Positions 46,901 to 56,515 of a stretch of 64,000 bases of DNA are shown one piece after another. Numbering within the stretch: the first letter of the stretch is position 1; every line of letters begins with the position of its first letter. The DNA is taken from positions 4,914,001 through 4,978,000 of the forward strand of contig NZ_CP011058.1 in assembly GCF_000961095.1 (NCBI RefSeq), in the 5' to 3' direction. The notes beneath the pieces are model-generated. The model was not told the origin of the DNA, did no database searches, and saw nothing but the letters and a program-made list of their open reading frames with translations. This stretch comes from Paenibacillus beijingensis (GTDB lineage Bacteria; Bacillota; Bacilli; Paenibacillales; Paenibacillaceae). A program made the position numbers and the translations under genes.

Positions 46901-47818
46901 ATGTCGGTCATGCGCAGTATATTGCTGCAAATGTCCCAAAACAAGACAGCAACGCGGGCGGCGCGAAAGTACGGTTTGCGAATGGGCGCCGAGCGATTCG
47001 TAGCGGGAGAGACGCTGGAAGCCGCTATTAAGAAGGTGCGCGAATTGAACGGACTCGGACTGATGGCAACGCTCGACCATCTCGGGGAGTTCGTCTCCAG
47101 CGAAAGCGAAGCGAACGCTGCAGCCAAAGACGTAGTGCGCGCAATAGAAGACATCGGCTCGACCGGCGTGAATTCTAACGTTTCGGTCAAGCTGACGCAA
47201 CTTGGACTCGATATTTCGTACGAATTGTGCAGAAACAATATGCGGACGATTGTGTCGAAAGCGAAGCAGCTTGGCAATTTTATCCGCATCGACATGGAGG
47301 ACTATACCCGCAATGAACCTGCCATCACCATGTTCAAGGAGCTTCGCGCCGAATTTGGATGCCACGTCGGTATCGTGCTGCAGGCGTACTTGTACAAGAC
47401 GGAGTCGGATATGGAGCGGCTCCATCCGCTCGCACCGAATTACCGGCTCGTCAAAGGCGCGTACCAGGAATCGTCGGATGTTGCCTTTCCCTTCAAGGTC
47501 GACGTCGACCACAATTTTATCCATATCATTGAAAAACAGCTGCAAAGCGGGCACTACGCGGCCATTGCGACGCACGACGAACAGATCATCAATCATGTCA
47601 AGGCATATGCTTCGAAAAACGGCATTCCGAATTCGCAGTTCGAATTTCAGATGCTGTTCGGCATCCGCACCCAGCTTCAGCAGCAGCTGGCGGGGGAAGG
47701 CTACGCGGTCCGCGTCTATGTGCCGTACGGCATGGACTGGTACGGGTACTTTATGCGCAGGCTGGCGGAGCGGCCGGAGAACTTGAACTTTGTATTGAAG
47801 TCGATGTTCAGGCGTTAA
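46901..47818 (+). CDS. Proline dehydrogenase (monofunctional, FAD-dependent)
   Basis: A 305-residue FAD enzyme that oxidises L-proline to pyrroline-5-carboxylate, the first step to glutamate. It has the PutA-type TIM-barrel pattern: [49 protein letters not shown] and IATHDEQII. The length suits the short Bacillus type. ATG 46901 follows AACAGGAGGCG. Genes for ornithine aminotransferase and pyrroline-5-carboxylate dehydrogenase follow within 50 bp, so proline and ornithine routes join here. The region is more GC-rich than 30.6-43.5 kb. Confidence 0.94.
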   Translation: MSVMRSILLQMSQNKTATRAARKYGLRMGAERFVAGETLEAAIKKVRELNGLGLMATLDHLGEFVSSESEANAAAKDVVRAIEDIGSTGVNSNVSVKLTQLGLDISYELCRNNMRTIVSKAKQLGNFIRIDMEDYTRNEPAITMFKELRAEFGCHVGIVLQAYLYKTESDMERLHPLAPNYRLVKGAYQESSDVAFPFKVDVDHNFIHIIEKQLQSGHYAAIATHDEQIINHVKAYASKNGIPNSQFEFQMLFGIRTQLQQQLAGEGYAVRVYVPYGMDWYGYFMRRLAERPENLNFVLKSMFRR

Positions 47819-47867
47819 CGCACCCATGTCGTCCCGACGAAACAAGAAGAGAAGAGAGGGAAAAAGC

Positions 47868-49067
47868 ATGAAGAATCTGGCGGATCAAACGATCGAACAA
47901 ACGGAGCGTCTCGGCGCCCATAACTATCATCCGCTTCCGATTGTCATCGCCAAGGCGGAAGGCGTCTGGGTCGAGGACTCCGAAGGAAAGCGCTATATGG
48001 ATATGCTGAGCGGTTATTCCGCTCTGAATCAGGGACACCGGCATCCGCGCATCATTCAGGCGCTTGTGCAGCAAGCGGAGCGCGTCACGCTGACTTCCCG
48101 GGCGTTCTACAATGAACCGTTCGCGGAGCTGCTCGAATTATTGACCGGCTTAACCGGCAAAGATATGGTGCTGCCGATGAACACCGGTGTGGAGGCGGTC
48201 GAAACGGCGGTGAAAGCGGCTCGCCGCTGGGGATACCGCGTGAAGGGCATCCCGGCCGGTCAGGCGGACATTATCGTGTGTGCCGGCAATTTCCACGGCC
48301 GCACGGTCACCGTGACCTCTTTCTCGTCGGAACCTGATTACAGGGACGATTTCGGACCGTTTACCCCCGGATTTACGATCGTGCCGTATGGCGACCTGGA
48401 GGCGCTGGAGAGGGCGATTACGCCGAACACGGCGGCGTTCCTTGTCGAGCCGATTCAAGGGGAAGCGGGCATTGCCATCCCTCCGGACGGTTATCTGCGC
48501 AAGGCCACGGCTCTCTGCCGCAAGCGCAACGTTCTTCTGATGGCCGATGAAATTCAGACCGGCTTCGGACGTACCGGCAAACGGTTCGCCTGCGACTGGG
48601 AGGAAGTCGTTCCCGACGTCTACATTATGGGCAAAGCGCTCGGCGGCGGAGTTCTGCCGGTGTCGGCCGTGGCTGCGGACAGCGGCATCCTAGGCTTGTT
48701 CGAGCCGGGGTCGCACGGTTCCACCTTCGGCGGAAACCCGCTGGCGAGCGCGGTGGCGGCAGCCGCCCTGCGCGTTACCGAGGACGAGAAGCTGGCCGAG
48801 CGGTCGCTCCGCCTTGGCGGCGAGCTCATCGCAATGCTGCGCGAGATCCGTCATCCGGAAATCGTCGACATCAGGGGCAGAGGCTTGTTCGTGGCGATTG
48901 AAACGCGCGGCCCTGCGCGGCCTTACTGCGAACAACTGAAAGAAGCGGGGCTGCTGTGCAAGGAAACGCACGAGCGGGTCATTCGGCTAGCGCCGCCGCT
49001 CGTCATTTCGGAGTCCGATTTGCGATGGGCCGCCGAACGAATCGCGGCCGTATTTCAACTAATCTAA
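47868..49067 (+). CDS. rocD: Ornithine--oxo-acid aminotransferase
   Basis: A 399-residue class III PLP transaminase converting ornithine and 2-oxoglutarate to glutamate semialdehyde and glutamate. RocD-type features are [11 protein letters not shown] near the N-terminus, [41 protein letters not shown] and Lys256 in IMGKALGGG for the PLP aldimine. ATG 47868 has GAGAGGG upstream. Upstream in-frame codons belong to the gap. It lies between proline dehydrogenase and RocA, whose substrate it produces. Confidence 0.93.
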   Translation: MKNLADQTIEQTERLGAHNYHPLPIVIAKAEGVWVEDSEGKRYMDMLSGYSALNQGHRHPRIIQALVQQAERVTLTSRAFYNEPFAELLELLTGLTGKDMVLPMNTGVEAVETAVKAARRWGYRVKGIPAGQADIIVCAGNFHGRTVTVTSFSSEPDYRDDFGPFTPGFTIVPYGDLEALERAITPNTAAFLVEPIQGEAGIAIPPDGYLRKATALCRKRNVLLMADEIQTGFGRTGKRFACDWEEVVPDVYIMGKALGGGVLPVSAVAADSGILGLFEPGSHGSTFGGNPLASAVAAAALRVTEDEKLAERSLRLGGELIAMLREIRHPEIVDIRGRGLFVAIETRGPARPYCEQLKEAGLLCKETHERVIRLAPPLVISESDLRWAAERIAAVFQLI

Positions 49068-49087
49068 AGAAAGCGAGGCAACAAGAA

Positions 49088-50638
49088 ATGATTCCTTATC
49101 GTCCAGAACCATTAACTAATTTTCAAACCGAAACAAACCATGAGGCGCTGTTTGAAGCGATTCGTCAAGCGCAAGACGCGCTAGGCCGCGAGTATCCCCT
49201 CATCATCGGGGGGGAAAGAGTTCTAACCGGCGACATGCAAATTTCGATCAACCCTTCAAACAAAATGCAAGTGATTGGCCGCGTGTCCAAAGCGAATGCG
49301 GAACATGCGGAGCAAGCGATTCAGGGCGCGCACTGCGCGTTTCTGACGTGGTCGCGCGTTCCGGCCGGGCAGCGCGCCCGGCTCCTGTTCAGAGCGGCTG
49401 CTGCCTTGCGCCGCCGCAAGCATGAATTTAACGCCTGGCTGATGCTGGAGGCGGGCAAAACGCGCGCGGAGGCAGATGCCGATACGGCGGAAGCGATCGA
49501 TTTCATGGAATATTACGGGCGGCAAATGATCGAGATGAGCGAGACCGCGGCGAAGAAACTCGTCTGGATGGATGGCGAGGACAACGATCTTCAGTACGTT
49601 CCGCTCGGAGTCGGCATCGTCATTCCGCCGTGGAATTTCCCGCTGGCCATTATGGCGGGCATGACGACCGCGGCGGTTGTTGCCGGCAACACGGTTGTAC
49701 TGAAACCTGCGAGCGCGACGCCGGTCATCGCCTTCAAGTTCGTCGAGCTGCTGGAGGAAGCAGGCGTGCCGGCCGGCGTCGTGCAGTTTCTGCCGGGCAG
49801 CGGCTCCGAGATCGGCGATCTCCTCGTCTCGCATCCGCTTACGCGATTTATATCGTTCACCGGCTCGCGCGAAGTGGGACTGCGCATCTTCGAGCTGTCG
49901 GCCAAGACGGCGCCGGGGCAAATATGGCTGAAGCGGTTCGTCGGCGAACTGGGCGGCAAAGACGGCATCGTCGTCGACAAGGACGCCGACCTGGAAGCGG
50001 CGGCACAGGCGATCGTGGCATCGGCGTTTGGATTCTCCGGGCAGAAATGCTCCGCCTGCTCGCGGGCGATCGTGCACGAAGCGGTCTATGACGCGGTGCT
50101 GAACCGGTGCGTCGAACTGACCCGGGAGCTGAAAGTCGGAGACGCCATCGATCCCGGGAGCGATACGGGGCCTGTTATTGACGAGAGCGCGTATCGTAAA
50201 ATTTTCGAATCCATCGAGACCGGAAGCAAGGAAGGCCGTCTCGTTGCCGGAGGCGGAAAGGCGGAGGGAGACGGCTATTATATTGAGCCGACCATTATTG
50301 CCGATGTGAAGCCGGATGCGGTCATCATGCAGGAGGAAATATTCGGACCGGTGCTCGCCTTCTGCAAAGCGGCGTCGTTCAACGAGGCGCTCGATATCGC
50401 GAACAACACCGAATACGGCTTGACCGGCGCGGTGTTCTCGACTAATCTTGCGCATTTGGAGCTGGCGCGGGAGCGGTTCCACGTCGGCAACCTGTATTTC
50501 AACCGGAAATGCACCGGCGCGATCGTCGGCGTTCATCCGTTCGGCGGATTCAATATGTCGGGAACCGATTCGAAAGCGGGAGGCCCCGATTATATGCAGC
50601 AGTTTATGCAATTGAAGCTCATTTCGGAGAAGCTGTAA
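49088..50638 (+). CDS. rocA: L-glutamate gamma-semialdehyde dehydrogenase (1-pyrroline-5-carboxylate dehydrogenase)
   Basis: A 516-residue NAD-dependent aldehyde dehydrogenase producing glutamate. It begins with the RocA-type [12 protein letters not shown], and has the cofactor site [10 protein letters not shown], the FTGSREVG Gly motif, catalytic Glu in GELGGKD, catalytic Cys321 in [10 protein letters not shown], and [13 protein letters not shown] 49088 lies 20 bp after rocD. It is the shared last step of proline and ornithine breakdown. The glutamate made would normally go to glutamate dehydrogenase, but both copies of that gene in the window are broken. Confidence 0.95.
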   Translation: MIPYRPEPLTNFQTETNHEALFEAIRQAQDALGREYPLIIGGERVLTGDMQISINPSNKMQVIGRVSKANAEHAEQAIQGAHCAFLTWSRVPAGQRARLLFRAAAALRRRKHEFNAWLMLEAGKTRAEADADTAEAIDFMEYYGRQMIEMSETAAKKLVWMDGEDNDLQYVPLGVGIVIPPWNFPLAIMAGMTTAAVVAGNTVVLKPASATPVIAFKFVELLEEAGVPAGVVQFLPGSGSEIGDLLVSHPLTRFISFTGSREVGLRIFELSAKTAPGQIWLKRFVGELGGKDGIVVDKDADLEAAAQAIVASAFGFSGQKCSACSRAIVHEAVYDAVLNRCVELTRELKVGDAIDPGSDTGPVIDESAYRKIFESIETGSKEGRLVAGGGKAEGDGYYIEPTIIADVKPDAVIMQEEIFGPVLAFCKAASFNEALDIANNTEYGLTGAVFSTNLAHLELARERFHVGNLYFNRKCTGAIVGVHPFGGFNMSGTDSKAGGPDYMQQFMQLKLISEKL

Positions 50639-50782
50639 CGTTTGCCCCGAGTCGGCAATCGGACACCATTCGTCTATGAGAAGGATTGCTGCGTGCCCGG
50701 AGCGAAACCGTAACATACTCGTAATCGGGGTACCGCTCGAATACGAAACGAACCGTGAACAAAAAGAACTGCATCGGGGTGG

Positions 50783-51599
50783 ATGATGTTGCAGAACGAA
50801 GTCGAGTGGAAAAGAAGCTTTGAAGAAAACGCTAAAATAACGATTGACAGAAGCCAGGTGCCGTCAGTGTCATTGGGTTTGGCCAAAGAGGGCAGGATCG
50901 TGTTCGAACAAGGCTATGGATATCGCGGCGGGAACCATGTCGATCATGCATCTGCAGGATACAGGCAAGCTGCGTGTTGAAGATCCGGTGATCCGATATT
51001 TGCCGGAATTTCGTCTTCGATAAGCTGATGCTGCGGACAAGATGACGATTCACCATTTTATGACCCATACGTCCGGAATTCCGCCGCTATCGATGGACTC
51101 GTTACTCGTCAATAGCTACGAGAAGGATCCGGATCCCAGAATTCAATTGTGGCTGCAAGAAAATAGCGCGATCCAGCCTGTAAATAATGCGGAACTGTAA
51201 TTGGAGCACCTCGCGCAGGAGAAGTTTGAACTTTTGGGGCCGCCGGGGACGCAGTTCAGCTACTCCAACGCCTGTTACGCCTTGCTCGGGACGATCATTG
51301 AGCGGGTCAGCGGCAAAAGTTACGAGTCGTATGTCAGAGAAGCCATCCTGGAGCCGGCCGGCATGAAGCGCACATTCTTTCAATTTGACGAATGGAACCA
51401 GGATGACAATATCGCCATGCTTTATAACAACAAGGCAATAAACGGTCGGGACGTTGCCACCTTCGAGAATCCGCATCAATATTCGGAAGGCATTGATTCT
51501 GTTTATGTCAATGGAGTCAAGGCTTACGATAACGGGAAATTTCTTGATCCCCGAAGCGGATGCGTCGTCAGACCGAAGATAAGTGCCAGCAAAGGATGA
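50783..51599 (+). pseudogene. Serine hydrolase (beta-lactamase family), degraded
   Basis: Fragments of a class-C-like serine hydrolase in several frames. The N-terminus (EENAKITIDRSQVPSVSLGL, EQGYGYR) breaks off before the SxxK motif, which is deleted. It resumes as HLQDTGKLRVEDPVIRYLPE, then stops at TAA (51021-51023) after FRLR, continues with MTIHHFMTHTSGIPPLS, stops again at TAA (51198-51200), and ends with FSYSNACYALLGTIIERVSG. The second motif (Tyr-Ser-Asn) survives and the third is absent. It resembles the intact gene at 20208-21524. Confidence 0.85.
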
Positions 51600-51609
51600 T
51601 GGTGACAGG

Positions 51610-52697
51610 ATGAGCAAGTTACGGGTGGGGTTATCGGACTGGGCGGAGTAGCAGAACTTCATCTGACAGCCTATCGAGATATTGACGGTGTCGAAGTGGT
51701 GGCAGGAGTGGAGATGCGCAAGGAACGGCTTGAGCAGATGGTTAACGCATATGCCATCAGAGGTTATCAGGATGATGAAGAAATGCTGAAGCATGAAAAT
51801 CTGGATTTCGTCAGTGTTTGTGTTCCTGCAGCGGCTCACCGGGAAGTTGTAGAGAAAGCGGCAACTTACGGGGTTCATATCTTATGTGAGAAACCGCTCG
51901 CGGTAACAAGAGAAGATGCTGCAGCCATGATAGCCGCCTGTCAGGAAGCCGGGGTTAAATTGTTTTATGGCGCTTCCTACCGGTATTTGCCTGCCATTAT
52001 GAAAGCCAAGGAAATGATTGACAAGGGGATGCTCGGCAATATCAGCTTAATGATGGAGCATGTCATTGGCGGAAACGGACTGGAAGGATTCCGCGACCTC
52101 GGACCGCATCATTACCCGGCAGGAGGGCCTGGCGGGGGAGGGCTTGGATTGATGGATCATGGCATCCATCTTGTCGATCTATTCCGTTGGTTTACGGGAA
52201 GTGAAATTGTTACTGTCGCAGGAAGGGGCAATATCTCAGGCGCAAAGCCGTCAACGGAATATTTGACGGCTACAACAGCCACGGGAGCAACAGGAATCCT
52301 GATTTATAATGAAGCTACTTTTAGCTCCGATATCCCAACGGAAGGGATATTTAGCGAAGGACAAAGTTGGGATGCATCGGGACCTCAACCGGCCCATGCA
52401 TGGCACAAACATCCCCAAAATATCCGTGTGCACGGAGAAAAGGGCTCGCTTCGTATCTTTCATTACGCTAATAAAATTTATTTCACGGATAAGGATAAGA
52501 CCATTGAAGTACCGGGTATCGAACAATGTGCGAATCCGTTTCATTTTTCCAGTCAAATGAGAGCCATTGTGAGATGTATCCGGAACCAACAAGAGCCTGA
52601 AGTGACGGGAAATGATGGCCTGAAAGCTTTAGAGGTTGTTCTTGCGGCTTATGAAAGTTACGAAACGCAATCTATGATCAGGATAAACCATTCATAA
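51610..52697 (+). pseudogene. Gfo/Idh/MocA family oxidoreductase with single-base frameshift
   Basis: The frame from ATG 51610 (MSKLRVG) runs into a stop after 12 codons. Adding one G to the G4 tract at 51627-51630 restores VGVIGLGGVAELHLTAY and joins the long frame that follows. That long frame has the NAD-linked HILCEKPLAV motif with its Lys, the GASYRYLP segment and a beta-sheet dimer domain with GLMDHGIHLVDLF. So the about 362-residue protein is complete but for one base near the start. Sequencing undercall or mutation cannot be told apart here. Translation might start internally, but the Rossmann nucleotide site would be lost. Confidence 0.83.
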
Positions 52698-52742
52698 TGC
52701 TTGCTGCGATAGCCCGGAAAAAAAGGATAATGAGGTGCATTC

Positions 52743-54422
52743 ATGCTGAAGTGGCAGACGAAAGATCAGTTAACAGATTTGCTTTGTGATCTAGTGCAGA
52801 TCCCCAGTATTACGGGATCGAATGAAGAGAAAGAGATTCCGTCCTATATTGCCGGACAACTTCAGACATTGTCTTACTTTCAGGAGTTTCCCGATCATTT
52901 GCAATTGCATCCGACGCCTGACGGCCGATCTTTCCTTACGGCACTGGTGCGCAGTCATTCCAAATCATCCGACACGATCATCCTGGTCAGCCATTTCGAT
53001 GTCGTGAGTGTAGAGGACTATGCGGAGTGGAAGCCGAAAGCGTTTGATCCCAGAGCGTTAACGGATTTGTTTCTGTCGCAGACGGATCGTTTGCCGGAAG
53101 CGGTTCGGCGCGATCTTGAAGAAAGCAATTGGATGTTCGGGCGGGGTGTCATGGATATGAAATCTGGTCTGGCGCTTCACATGTCCGTGATCGAGAAGGC
53201 TTGCTGCGGGGAATTCGATGGCAATTTGCTGCTGCTTATGGTCCCCGACGAGGAAGTGGACTCGGTCGGCATGAGAGCTGCGGTTCCCGTCATGCTCGAC
53301 ATTGCCGATCGATTTGGGCTTGATTTCACGTTGGTTGTAAACTCCGAGCCGATGTGCGCGCGTCATCCTGACGACCGCAATCAGTATATTTATAAAGGAT
53401 CGATCGGAAAAGTTCTTCCCGGCTTTCTATGTTTCGGGAAAGAAACGCACGTCGGACAACCATTCGCCGGATTAAACGCCAACTATATGGCCTCCCGGGT
53501 CACGTGTGAACTGGAGCTCGATATTTCGTTCTGTGAAACCGTAGGCAGCGAAGTAACGCCTCCGCCGACCAATCTGATTCAGCGAGACCTTAAAACGAAC
53601 TATTCGGTGCAAACAACCCATCGGGCTGTGACCATGTTCAACCTGTTCTTGTTAGAAAAATCGGCGGAACAATTGATCGAACCTTTGCTCGGGGTTGCAA
53701 AGAGGGCGGCGCAAAAAATGGAAGGGGTTTACCGGGAGCGTGCGAATATCGTATTAGATCATCATCTTCAAACGGTGCCGGAACTGAAGATCCGGGTATT
53801 GACCTATAAGGAACTGCAGCAATATGCTTGCCATACCTACGGTATTGACAAAGTCGATCAGGTCATCAATGCTTCATTATCCAGTGCCGAAGACTCCGAC
53901 GACCGCGAGACAACGATCGCACTGGTGGATGGATTGGCAACCTTATGCCATGAATTGGCGCCGATGATTGTACTTTTCTTCGCACCTCCTTATTACCCGG
54001 CCGTTACATGGAAGAATGATCCGTTTACCGAAAGAGTAGCGGATGAGATTACGGCTTATGCTTCCGTGCAACACGGCATCGAACTCATCCACCAAAACTT
54101 TTTCCCTGCGATTTCCGATCTCAGCTATGTCGGCATGCCGGCACAATCAATGAAGCATCAGGCTTTTGCCGATCATATGCCGTTATGGGAGAAAGGATAT
54201 TCGATTCCGTACAAGGACTTGGAACATTTTGCCGTTCCCGTTCTCAATCTGGGTCCGATTGGTAAAGACCCCCACAAGTGGACGGAACGGCTGGATCTCG
54301 ATCATGCTTTCGTGACGTTGGCGGATCTGCTGCCGGTGTGCATCAAGAACATCTTTTCGGCTTCGAATGAGATGAACGACGCCAAGCAATTACTGCCTCT
54401 CGATACCAAGATTAATCCATAA
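52743..54422 (+). CDS. rocB: RocB-type M20 family peptidase (arginine utilisation protein)
   Basis: A 559-residue M20-like hydrolase close in length and layout to Bacillus RocB. The N-terminal VQIPSITGSNEEKEIP, SHFDVVSVEDY (His, Asp ligands), FGRGVMDMKSG (bridging Asp) and MVPDEEVDSVG (Glu pair) mark the metal site. The C-terminal half is a long RocB-specific region including QNFFPAISDLSYVG and VPVLNLGPIGKDPHKWTERLD-type sequence, given here in pieces. RocB belongs to arginine catabolism, but its exact reaction is not established. ATG 52743 follows ATGAGG. It precedes the dead glutamate dehydrogenase. Confidence 0.92.
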   Translation: MLKWQTKDQLTDLLCDLVQIPSITGSNEEKEIPSYIAGQLQTLSYFQEFPDHLQLHPTPDGRSFLTALVRSHSKSSDTIILVSHFDVVSVEDYAEWKPKAFDPRALTDLFLSQTDRLPEAVRRDLEESNWMFGRGVMDMKSGLALHMSVIEKACCGEFDGNLLLLMVPDEEVDSVGMRAAVPVMLDIADRFGLDFTLVVNSEPMCARHPDDRNQYIYKGSIGKVLPGFLCFGKETHVGQPFAGLNANYMASRVTCELELDISFCETVGSEVTPPPTNLIQRDLKTNYSVQTTHRAVTMFNLFLLEKSAEQLIEPLLGVAKRAAQKMEGVYRERANIVLDHHLQTVPELKIRVLTYKELQQYACHTYGIDKVDQVINASLSSAEDSDDRETTIALVDGLATLCHELAPMIVLFFAPPYYPAVTWKNDPFTERVADEITAYASVQHGIELIHQNFFPAISDLSYVGMPAQSMKHQAFADHMPLWEKGYSIPYKDLEHFAVPVLNLGPIGKDPHKWTERLDLDHAFVTLADLLPVCIKNIFSASNEMNDAKQLLPLDTKINP

Positions 54423-54563
54423 CCAGAAAAGCAGACGGCAACACCCGCCCATAATTGATATCCTTTCGGAATACATTTTACAATGAAACTGAAATAAAGC
54501 AACAGTGGAGCAGTAGTTCCAAGGCGGTTAGCAGATAACCGTCATTAATAATGTATTATGATC

Positions 54564-54588
54564 GGAAATAAATTCCGCAATTCGGAAA
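54564..54588 (+). promoter_or_regulatory. GGAAA-N15-GGAAA element with perfect TTCCG/CGGAA arms
   Basis: GGAAA at 54564, then TAAATTCCGCAATTC and GGAAA at 54584. TTCCG-N5-CGGAA at its centre is a perfect inverted repeat, the best palindrome of the four copies in the window. TATTAT just upstream (54554-54559) could be a -10 box, so the element would overlap the transcription start of the glutamate dehydrogenase locus. A GGTTA/TAACC hairpin (about 54526-54542) also lies upstream. Confidence 0.55.
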
Positions 54589-54668
54589 AATAAGCGGTGA
54601 AAAAAATTTTACTCGGGATTCGCCTCCCGGAAATTACCATGTTGAAGCAAAGAGGGCGGAAACAAGAA

Positions 54669-55887
54669 ATGGCTCAACAAGTCATGGAAAATACAAATGT
54701 GTTGGAAAGAACGCAAGAGGTTATCAAGACCGCTCTTCAAAAAATGGGATACTCCGAAGCATTCTATGAGTTGCTCAAGGAGCCTTTGCGACTGTTGACA
54801 GTGCGAATTCCGCTAAAGATGGACGATGGCTCGGTACAAATCTTCACAGGTTATCGAGCGCAGCATAATGATGCCGTCGGTCCTACTAAAGGGGGGATCC
54901 GGTTTCATCCGAATGTGACGGCAGAAGAAGTGACGGCGCTGTTGCTCTGGATGACAATGAAGTGCGGCATTGCGGACCTTCCTTACGGCGGGGGCAAGGG
55001 CGGCATACAGTGCGACCCGCGCTCCTTGTCATTGCCGGAGCTTGAACGCCTGAGCCGGGGGTATGTCCGGGCCATCAGTCAGGTCGTTGGATCGAACAAG
55101 GACATCCCTGCTCCGGATGTCTATACGCATGCACAGATTATGGCATGGATGATGGATGAATACAGCCGAATTCGCGAATTCGATTCTCCCGGGTTCATTA
55201 CCGGGAAACCGCTTGTTCTGGGCGGTTCTGCAGGAAGGGAATCGGCAACGGCAATGGGCGTTGTCATATCGATGAAAGAAGCGGCCCGGGTGACGGGTAT
55301 CCGGCTGGAAGACGCGAGAATCATCGTCCAAGGATTCGGCAATGCAGGCAGCTTTCTGGCCAAATTCCCAACGGAGCTTTATACGATTCGTACGGATTGG
55401 ATATCGCGGCGCTGCTGGACAAACGGGACTCATTTGGTATGGTGACGAACCGCTTTTCCCGTACGATTTCGAATCGGGAGTTGCTGGTCAAGGAATGCGA
55501 TATTCTGGTGCCGGCCGCAATTGAAAATCAGATTACGGAAGACAACGCCCCTCAGCTCAAGGCGAGAATCGTCGTCGAAGCGGCGAATGGCCCCACCACC
55601 TTGAAGGCAACGGAAATATTGTCGGAATGAGGCGTGCTGCTCGTACCGGATGTGCTTGCCAGCTCGGGCGGCGTAATTGTCTCCTATTTTGAGTGGGTGC
55701 AGAACAATCAAGGCTACTATTGGCCGGAAGAAGAAGTGAATGCGAAGCTTGAACGAATTCTGGTGAAATCTTTGATAAAGTTTACCAAACCTCCCTTCAA
55801 ATGAAAGTGGATATGCGATTGGCCGCCTATATGGTGGGTCTGAAGCGGGTTGCGGAAGCGGTTCGCTGGCGCGGTTGGTTATCATAA
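54669..55887 (+). pseudogene. Glutamate dehydrogenase (RocG/GudB type), inactivated
   Basis: The first 230 codons from ATG 54669 are well conserved ([28 protein letters not shown], catalytic Lys in [41 protein letters not shown]). Then about 45-50 bp are deleted and the frame shifts (55370-55400), removing the NAD-domain segment after FLAKF. The next frame ([14 protein letters not shown]) ends at TGA 55628 where relatives have Arg. A missing T near 55771 shifts the frame again before VYQTS. The last part (LAAYMVGLKR to stop 55887) is preserved. At least three lesions show a real pseudogene, not a sequencing error. Confidence 0.92.
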
Positions 55888-55905
55888 ACTGGAGGGTGAT
55901 CCGTA

Positions 55906-56496
55906 ATGGAACAATGGAAAGATGGTATTGTAACCTCGAAAGATCAACTGGTCGAGATGGTGGGGGTTCCTCATAAAACAGTCGTGCATAAGAACATTTC
56001 GTTTATCGACGCGCATATCGAGAATTATTTGGCGATGTCGACGCTCTTCTTTATTTCTTCATCTTCATTAAGCGGTCAGGCTGATGTTTCCCCGCGCGGA
56101 GACGAGCCCGGCTTTGTGAAAGTGATGGACAAGAAAAAGCTCATCTTTCCGGACCGTCCGGGGAACCGGCGCCTGGATTCTTTGAACAACATTGTGGAAA
56201 ACCCGCAAGTCGGCATGATTTTTATTATTCCCGGCTTAAACGACGTGCTCCGGATTAACGGAAAGGCGTGGATTACGCGCAACGAGGAATTGTTGAACCA
56301 ATTCCAGTGGAAGGGAAAAACAACCCGCATGGGTGTGATCGTCGAAGTGGATGAGTGTTTTATCCATTGTCCGAGAGCGTTTAATAAGGCTGATCTTTGG
56401 AAATCGGAAGCATGGCCGTCCAAGGAGCAAATGCCGAACCTGATCGAGATGTGGAAGGCGCATGTGGCGTTGAACGGCATTACAGCCGACGAGTAG
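55906..56496 (+). CDS. Pyridoxamine 5'-phosphate oxidase family protein (MSMEG_1061-like, FMN-binding)
   Basis: A 196-residue split-barrel flavoprotein. ADVSPRGDEPGFVKV and RPGNRRLDSLNNIV are the FMN-binding blocks of this subgroup, and HCPRAFNKADLWKSE is the typical C-terminal segment. Members reduce or oxidise small molecules with F420 or FMN. No substrate is suggested by the sequence. ATG 55906 follows CTGGAGGGTG. It is 19 bp upstream of dsdA, so the two are co-transcribed. A link to PLP supply for dsdA is speculative because this group does not make PLP. Confidence 0.87.
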   Translation: MEQWKDGIVTSKDQLVEMVGVPHKTVVHKNISFIDAHIENYLAMSTLFFISSSSLSGQADVSPRGDEPGFVKVMDKKKLIFPDRPGNRRLDSLNNIVENPQVGMIFIIPGLNDVLRINGKAWITRNEELLNQFQWKGKTTRMGVIVEVDECFIHCPRAFNKADLWKSEAWPSKEQMPNLIEMWKAHVALNGITADE

Positions 56497-56515
56497 ATAG
56501 AAGGAGCGACCCTCG

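Noticed and set aside
46772..47869. 365-codon minus-strand open frame opposite proline dehydrogenase
   Set aside because: Same reason: low-complexity Arg/His-rich translation opposite a recognised gene.
49256..50716. 486-codon open frame on the minus strand opposite rocA
   Set aside because: It is antisense to a clear aldehyde dehydrogenase in GC-rich DNA, has no ribosome site and no recognisable domain. It is a shadow frame.
54669..55887. Glutamate dehydrogenase broken only by sequencing error
   Set aside because: A deletion, a nonsense codon and a separate indel occur together, which base-calling error would not produce.
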